Assembly: GCA_001766655.1 (NCBI GenBank)
Contig: MJCC01000019.1
Location: 5,138-47,104, forward strand
Origin: Phytomonas francai
Taxonomy: Eukaryota; Euglenozoa; Kinetoplastea; Trypanosomatida; Trypanosomatidae
Direction: 5' to 3'
Length of the DNA: 41,967 nucleotides
Positions within the stretch are counted from its first letter, which is position 1. Each line of letters begins with the position of its first letter. The position numbers were made by a program, and so were the translations under genes. The notes below the pieces were generated by a model that had not been told where the DNA came from, did not search any database, and worked only from the letters and a program-made list of their open reading frames with translations. This document shows positions 37,021-41,967 of the stretch, piece by piece.

Positions 37021-37322
37021 AAATGGGGTAATGAGATAAACCGATTGTTTTCGCAGATTGTACGATGAGAATCTGATATTTTTTTTCCGGCCAGGAAAGA
37101 ATATGTATTCATGAAATTTACTAGAGAAAAATTGTCATTGCCTAAGCAATGACATGCGTACACACACATACACTGCAGTTTCTATGTTTTTACATGTTTG
37201 GTTAGTTTGCCCTTTTTCCAGTCCTTTGCTTCTGATAAGTGGATTGTAGGATTTGTAGATTACGGAGGAAAGGCTTCTGCGCTCTTAACTGAAGAGAACA
37301 GGATAGGAGGAGGGAGCATACA
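37021..37322. other. Intergenic spacer with splice signal
   Basis: About 300 bases with no gene. Contains the signal at 37206-37221. Confidence 0.7.
37206..37221 (+). promoter_or_regulatory. Predicted trans-splice acceptor for the TraB-like gene
   Basis: TTTGCCCTTTTTCCAG, with AG at 37220-37221, is a textbook pyrimidine-AG acceptor. The 5' UTR would be about 101 bases. Confidence 0.6.
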
Positions 37323-38378
37323 ATGTGCTTTAGACGCTCCTTTCTCCCTCGCTCTGCTTACGATGAGCTGTTGGTTGTGGGTAGCCGTTGGAGGCGCTTC
37401 CTCGCGAAGGCTTCTCCCCAGGAATTGGGTTCGTCCTCCGCAAAACCCAGACTCGGCACTTCGCAAGTAACTATTATTCCCACACTACATATTGCAAGCA
37501 TACAGTTTTATGATCGGGTGCTTGACTATATGAGCAGCGCCGTCCAGCGTAACAAGAATACTGTTATCTTTCTCGAGGGTATATGTGATAGTCGCGAGGC
37601 CCAGCAGGCTCAGATGCGGGAGTACCGTGAAATTGTGCAGAATGAATCCCTGCGGGAGGCGATGCTTTTGAAGGCAAACCAAAATAACCTGTACACAGAG
37701 GATACCATGCGAGATATCTGCGAGGAACTTTCAGTGAATTATAATACCTTGCTCCGTTATATGGACGAGGTACGGCTTCAGGAATGTTATCTAAAGCCAA
37801 AAATGGCGGCGTATTGTGGGCTCAATTTGTACAACAATGCCGATCTGGATATGGAGCAAGTGCAGGCGCTGCTGCAGGATGAGGCAATCCGGCTGAGTAC
37901 TCTAGGTGAATCACTGCCTTCCAGTGTCTCTGTGACCGAAATAGGTCTTTTTCCTGTTATTCGTAGGAATCGTGAACGTAAGGTGGCTCAATTAGCCCGC
38001 CTGCAATGCGAAGAATGGTTTCAGAATGGCATCGAAAGCGAAGTAATTATACCATGGGGCTACTTCCATTCAGAGGCGATTATTCACTACATAACTGAGG
38101 GGAATGCGAGCCCAGCGGAACAGGGTTCCATCAGCCGCGTTGATGTATCACTCAGCCGAGGTGGCAATGCAAACGAATCGGATAAAATAGGATCAAATCT
38201 TAATCAAAATGCTTCTGGTACAATTAGCAACATTAGCAACAGCAAAAAAGATACCCCAGTCACCGCATTTTCTGAAAGGTCCGCCTTAGTGTTTGTTGAG
38301 GCTGATGAACTTGTCGCCAAGGTCCCTTTTGGGGTCCCAAAAGACCTTGTTGATCAGAGGAAAAACACGAACAGCTAA
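37323..38378 (+). CDS. TraB/GumN-like protein, probable organellar
   Basis: A 351-residue protein. The sequence around residues 50-87 (IIPTLHIASI, then VIFLEGICDS) fits the opening strand, His and Glu of the TraB/PrgY/GumN fold, and Trp245-Gly-Tyr-Phe-His249 (WGYFHSEAI) fits its second G-x-x-H element. In this superfamily (TIKI, ChaN-like) these residues bind metal and some members are proteases; whether this one is active is unknown. The first 35 residues are basic and may be a mitochondrial signal. After about residue 260 the chain is Ser/Asn-rich and disordered, with repeated ISN. A moderate-confidence fold match made by eye. Confidence 0.5.
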   Translation: MCFRRSFLPRSAYDELLVVGSRWRRFLAKASPQELGSSSAKPRLGTSQVTIIPTLHIASIQFYDRVLDYMSSAVQRNKNTVIFLEGICDSREAQQAQMREYREIVQNESLREAMLLKANQNNLYTEDTMRDICEELSVNYNTLLRYMDEVRLQECYLKPKMAAYCGLNLYNNADLDMEQVQALLQDEAIRLSTLGESLPSSVSVTEIGLFPVIRRNRERKVAQLARLQCEEWFQNGIESEVIIPWGYFHSEAIIHYITEGNASPAEQGSISRVDVSLSRGGNANESDKIGSNLNQNASGTISNISNSKKDTPVTAFSERSALVFVEADELVAKVPFGVPKDLVDQRKNTNS

Positions 38379-38784
38379 ATAGGTTGGTAAATGAATCAAA
38401 AACGTTGCCCACATTCCAGGCGGGTAGAAACAAAAATTGTGAGTAAAAAGATATTTGCTGCTATTCCTGAACTCACCAAAGACGCTGAAACATAATTGTT
38501 CATGAATTCATTTTTCATTTTCCTTTTCATTCTCGTTTGTGGCACACATGTGGAGCCTTTTCGCGATTTCGCTCCCTATAACATGCATGACAGATAAATA
38601 GAACAGGGGTACCACATTTTTATTTTTTTTGAATCAAATTTAAGCAATGCAACTGAGCGTACATAAAATGTATCTGTATCTGATCCTATAAATATAAATA
38701 AAAGTAAGGAACAAGATTCATTAGTGTCGTTCCAAGGCGGATGCTTTATTTATATTCATTAATCCCAATTCTTTTGTTATTTTG

Positions 38785-38791
38785 GTGTGTG

Positions 38792-38829
<38 letters not shown>

Positions 38830-38846
38830 GGGGAGGGGGTGGGGGG
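38785..38846 (+). repeat. GT microsatellite followed by G5-A-G5-T-G6
   Basis: About twenty GT units with one break are followed after a CA by three G-runs of 5, 5 and 6, a potential quadruplex-forming tract. GT-rich and G-run sequence is associated with polymerase II start sites in African trypanosomes. Confidence 0.85.
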
Positions 38847-39592
38847 AACTGTGAAGCTTAATGCAAAGAATATATTATGTAATTCACGATTTTAAGGGCA
38901 GAAAGAATGTATAATAAAGTGAAATCCTAAAGCAAATTTGTATACGAAATGCGAATAATTACACACCCTTCTAGAGAAAACAATATTATCTATTCAAAGG
39001 CTGCTCTCTTAATCATTTCATAGCAGATGATTGCTACTTTTCCCAAACGGCAAGCCTCTATCAGGCGACAAATCATTTAGTGACCACATACTCAGAGATG
39101 GGGTTAGTATTCTTTTAACATACATTGTTCGTAAAATGAAAATGCTATGAAAGAGCGAATCGTCATTATCAAAATTGAAAGAAGTTTCATAGTTGAATCA
39201 TACAAACCTAGATAAACGGGCCTTTTTGATTTAATTCAATGTCTCCGATTCGACCCTGCTCTACTCTTATCATCTTTGGTGTAACGCCGGCAGCTTAATG
39301 TTGATTCCAATCGTCACAAAATGTTTGTACCACAATGGACAGATTGAAAATGAATACAGTAGGTCTGTATAACGTAGATACTCAGAGCTTGAATACGTAT
39401 TGCCCTGTAGGTATGAGCTCTGGAAGTCGACCACTGAAAAGTTTACAAGCTTTCCCTCGCCTCCCCATTTTCTGTGCTACCCCAAGCTTTAAGTTTATTT
39501 ACTTATTTTCTCTTTAGATTAGCGGTTTATTTCCAATATATAACCTGGGCCTGAAGATAGTGCTACTTAGTAGTAGTATTAGTTTCATTTAT

Positions 39593-39623
39593 CTTTATTG
39601 TATTATTGTATCTTTGTTTTTAG
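39593..39623 (+). promoter_or_regulatory. Predicted trans-splice acceptor for the kinesin gene
   Basis: A T-rich tract ends in TCTTTGTTTTTAG with AG at 39622-39623, giving an 89-base 5' UTR. Confidence 0.55.
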
Positions 39624-39712
39624 ATCTACTGATTTCGATTTCTAAATACTCTATTGTACGCCCTTACCACTGGCTGTGGGCTTATTTTATCCTTGACAAC
39701 CAGTAAAAGAGG

Positions 39713-41967
39713 ATGTTGTTCAGGCGTTCTGATTCGTCGCGTGGGGCTATCAACTCGACTCGTCAAGCCCCATCAAGCAAAAGGGGCGACACGAACCGGG
39801 CCAGCATTCCGACGGCGCAGCGTCAAGCATCTGCCCGCAGTGCCCGCAGTGCCCGCGGGTCCTCCTCCCAGGTCAGCAGCTCCGCCCCACCTCTCCCGCC
39901 GCGCCCCACCACCCAACTCGTTTCCCCGCGCCGTGGCCCTCGGCCAGGCAAGGAGTGTAAAGAAAAGGATGAGGCTGTTGTTCAACCTGAAAATTTTGTG
40001 CGCAGAAATTCCATAAATCAGAATAAGAACACCTTTAAACGCAGCAACACATCCATCGGGCTGAAGAAGGCTGAGGCAATCAAACACAATAACCGTGTGA
40101 ACGTGTACGTGCGCATTCGCGGGTTCCTTCCTCAGGAGAAGACCGGCGATGCCGCGGAGCTGGCTGTGAAAATGAAGGAAGATACTGTGGAAGTGAACGT
40201 TCCTAAAAAAGGACGCTTCACGTTCTCTTTCGATGGGTGCTTCTGGAGCAACGATCGCCCGTGTCCGACAGGAAAGCGTTTTGCGACACAGGACGATATC
40301 TTTGAGGAGGTGGGTCGCCCGCTGGTCGAGAACGCATTGGCCGGTTATAATGCTGCTGTGATGGCATACGGACAAACCGGTAGCGGCAAAACTTACACAT
40401 CGTTTGGGCCAGTGGGGTGCCTTGGAACTCCCGAGGAAGGACTGATTCCGCGTGTGTGCAACATGATATTCGCACGCGCGGCTACGAGTATCCAGAAGGG
40501 AGTTACGTACACAGTAAGAGCCTCTATGCTAGAGGTTTACCTCGAAGACGTGTTCGACCTCCTCAATCACCGCAAGCAACTCAGCGTGCGAAACAATTTC
40601 ACAAACAACACATTTCACGTCGTGGGGGCGAAGACTCTGGCGGTACACAATTACCAGGATGTGTTGTCAGTGCTGAGCAAGGCTGAGCCTCTACGCACCT
40701 TCGCGGCAACCAATATTCACGACCACTCGTCTCGTGCGCACACGCTTTTCATGCTGGAGGTGCAGACGCATTTTGAGTCCTTCGACCTCGCACCACGCTG
40801 TGCCAGGATTATGCTGGCTGACCTAGCGGGGTCCGAGCGTATCAAACTGGCCGGCACGGAAGAGGGCCTAGCCTTTGAGCAGGCGCGTAACATTAACCTC
40901 TCGTTGCTTTCGCTGGGTTCATGCATTGAGGCTGTGGCGACACGCGGCACGAGTGATATGCGCACCATTCCAGAGTTCCGCAACAGTACGCTGACCAAAC
41001 TCCTCAAAAACTATATTGGTGGTAATAGTATCTCCACTGTAATGGTTACCATCGCACCCAGCGCAAAAGACTCGAATTTAACTGTTCAGGCACTGCGCTT
41101 CGCAGACCGCGCCAAGCAAATCACCACGCATGCTAAGATCAATACGGTTGATTCAGAGCAGGAACAAGAAAGCGGCAGTAACCTGAGCGAACGCCTGCGT
41201 GATGAGTACATGCTCAAGAGAGAAGCCCTCTATGCGGCGTACCAACTCCAGGAGACAATCGAGAAACTACTGAAACGTATCGCAGATTTAGAAGCAAAAC
41301 TACGGGACTGTGACGATGAGGATATGTCCAAGCACTTAACAACAGAGATTGAAAACCTGGAAAAGGAGCTGGCGAACGCGGACTATCAAGTGTTACAGGA
41401 ACGGCAAATCATGTATGGAGAGTTTATGATGCTCGAGGACGAACTACGGGATTTGAACTCAAAAATGCAAGAAATGCGTTCTGAGCACGAGGAGCAGGTG
41501 GAGGCGCTACTCGGCGAGGAGGCTGGGCGTTTCGAAGAGATAAAGCGGTCCTACAATCAGCACACTGACGTATTGAACCGTGAACTGACTGATACACGTG
41601 ACGAGCTAGAGACTTTGAGGAAGAAGTGCACGGAGCTGGAGAACATGCTCATGCAAAAGAATCAGGAATGTCGTATTCACATGCAGCAATTTAAAGAACA
41701 GCAGGATGAGATGCAAAGAAAAGAAATACAATTTTCAAACACGAACGTAGAACTCAATAGTATCATAGAAAAACTCACCACTGAACTTGAGGGTGTAAAG
41801 GAAAACGCAGCCACTGAAATTACACAGATGAACGTAGAAATAAAACAAACCACGGCGAAGCTCGAGGAAACTGAGCAGAACCTCGTGTACACGTCAGCCA
41901 GGCTCGAGGAAACCGAGCACAACCTCGCGGATACGTCAGCCAGGCTCGAGGAAACCGAGCAGAACCT
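39713..41967 (+). CDS. Kinesin with 14-residue tail repeat, 3' end beyond window
   Basis: At least 751 residues from ATG 39713. Residues 1-130 are a Ser/Arg/Pro-rich disordered extension. The motor follows: VNVYVRIRGF at its start, P-loop GQTGSGKT at 220-227, switch I NIHDHSSRAH at 334-343, switch II DLAGSE at 370-375, LSLLSLG, and LRFADRAKQI at the neck. N-terminal motors usually walk to microtubule plus ends. After about residue 490 the chain is coiled coil, and from 41858 it is a tandem repeat of 14 residues that continues past the edge. Switch I departs from the canonical N-x-x-S-S-R-S-H: the Asn position is His336 and the second-last Ser is Ala342. Long tail repeats recall the K39-type kinesins of Leishmania, though those have 39-residue units. 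Kinesin is certain; subfamily is not. Confidence 0.95.
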   Translation, partial: MLFRRSDSSRGAINSTRQAPSSKRGDTNRASIPTAQRQASARSARSARGSSSQVSSSAPPLPPRPTTQLVSPRRGPRPGKECKEKDEAVVQPENFVRRNSINQNKNTFKRSNTSIGLKKAEAIKHNNRVNVYVRIRGFLPQEKTGDAAELAVKMKEDTVEVNVPKKGRFTFSFDGCFWSNDRPCPTGKRFATQDDIFEEVGRPLVENALAGYNAAVMAYGQTGSGKTYTSFGPVGCLGTPEEGLIPRVCNMIFARAATSIQKGVTYTVRASMLEVYLEDVFDLLNHRKQLSVRNNFTNNTFHVVGAKTLAVHNYQDVLSVLSKAEPLRTFAATNIHDHSSRAHTLFMLEVQTHFESFDLAPRCARIMLADLAGSERIKLAGTEEGLAFEQARNINLSLLSLGSCIEAVATRGTSDMRTIPEFRNSTLTKLLKNYIGGNSISTVMVTIAPSAKDSNLTVQALRFADRAKQITTHAKINTVDSEQEQESGSNLSERLRDEYMLKREALYAAYQLQETIEKLLKRIADLEAKLRDCDDEDMSKHLTTEIENLEKELANADYQVLQERQIMYGEFMMLEDELRDLNSKMQEMRSEHEEQVEALLGEEAGRFEEIKRSYNQHTDVLNRELTDTRDELETLRKKCTELENMLMQKNQECRIHMQQFKEQQDEMQRKEIQFSNTNVELNSIIEKLTTELEGVKENAATEITQMNVEIKQTTAKLEETEQNLVYTSARLEETEHNLADTSARLEETEQN
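41858..41967 (+). repeat. 42-base tandem repeat (14-residue coiled-coil units), truncated by edge
   Basis: Units at 41858-41899 and 41900-41941 and a partial one from 41942. They encode (K/R)LEETEQNL, then a variable dipeptide, then TSA. Identity is high at DNA level, especially between the second and third units, so the array is recent or homogenised. Two heptads per unit suit a coiled coil. Confidence 0.95.

Larger units (their letters stand above)
38379..39712. other. Long spacer between co-directional genes
   Basis: 1.33 kb, the longest gap inside the rightward cluster apart from the AT-rich block. It contains a GT microsatellite followed by G-runs (38785-38846) and AT-rich flanks. Open frames of about 60 codons are present but look random. 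No RNA gene recognised. Confidence 0.65.

Noticed and set aside
39247..39260. B-box-like GATTCGACCC as part of a tRNA gene
   Set aside because: No matching acceptor, D arm or anticodon arm upstream.
39773..40375. 200-codon minus-strand frame opposite the kinesin
   Set aside because: Shadow of the kinesin N-terminus and motor start.

Overview
This window looks like nuclear DNA of a kinetoplastid protist, most likely a trypanosomatid. The evidence is structural. Long intron-free genes lie head to tail on one strand for more than 27 kb, then switch to the other strand. Most starts are preceded by a pyrimidine tract and an AG, the signature of spliced-leader trans-splicing. The proteins are eukaryotic and flagellate: CFAP57, kinesin, DNA polymerase alpha, ERO1, prohibitin, eIF4G and helical-repeat mitochondrial proteins. 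I see no rRNA, complete tRNA, transposon, retroelement or CRISPR array.

Left, minus-strand cluster (1-27465), in transcription order from right to left: ERO1 thiol oxidase; DNA polymerase alpha catalytic subunit; CFAP57 (flagellar WD40 and coiled-coil protein); a helical-repeat mitochondrial protein; an SMP-domain protein resembling Mdm12; a short unknown protein interrupted by a 425-base run of N; an eIF4G (MIF4G plus MA3) translation factor; prohibitin 1; an IPI3/WDR18-like WD40 protein; a Prp31-like splicing protein that begins late; and a very large repeat protein running off the left edge.

Centre (27466-30337): the strands diverge here. A GC-rich patch with G-runs and a C15 tract lies between ERO1 and a small basic orphan gene. 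It is followed by about 1.8 kb of extremely AT-rich DNA without genes. In kinetoplastids such divergent switches are where polymerase II transcription normally begins in both directions.

Right, plus-strand cluster (28240-41967): the small orphan; a Timeless/Tof1-like fork-protection protein; a 109-residue protein with two CxxC knuckles; a predicted mitochondrial helical-repeat protein; a TraB/GumN-like protein; then a 1.3-kb spacer with a GT microsatellite and G-runs; and finally a kinesin with an altered switch I and a 14-residue tail repeat that runs off the right edge.

The genes are functionally mixed, as is normal in polycistronic clusters where neighbours share transcription but not pathway. 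Base composition is strikingly mosaic and changes sharply inside single genes (DNA polymerase alpha, Timeless, eIF4G). The items most worth following are the Mdm12-like SMP protein, the kinesin with non-consensus switch I, the strand-switch region with its AT-rich block, and the late-starting Prp31. No clearly new multi-gene system is evident.
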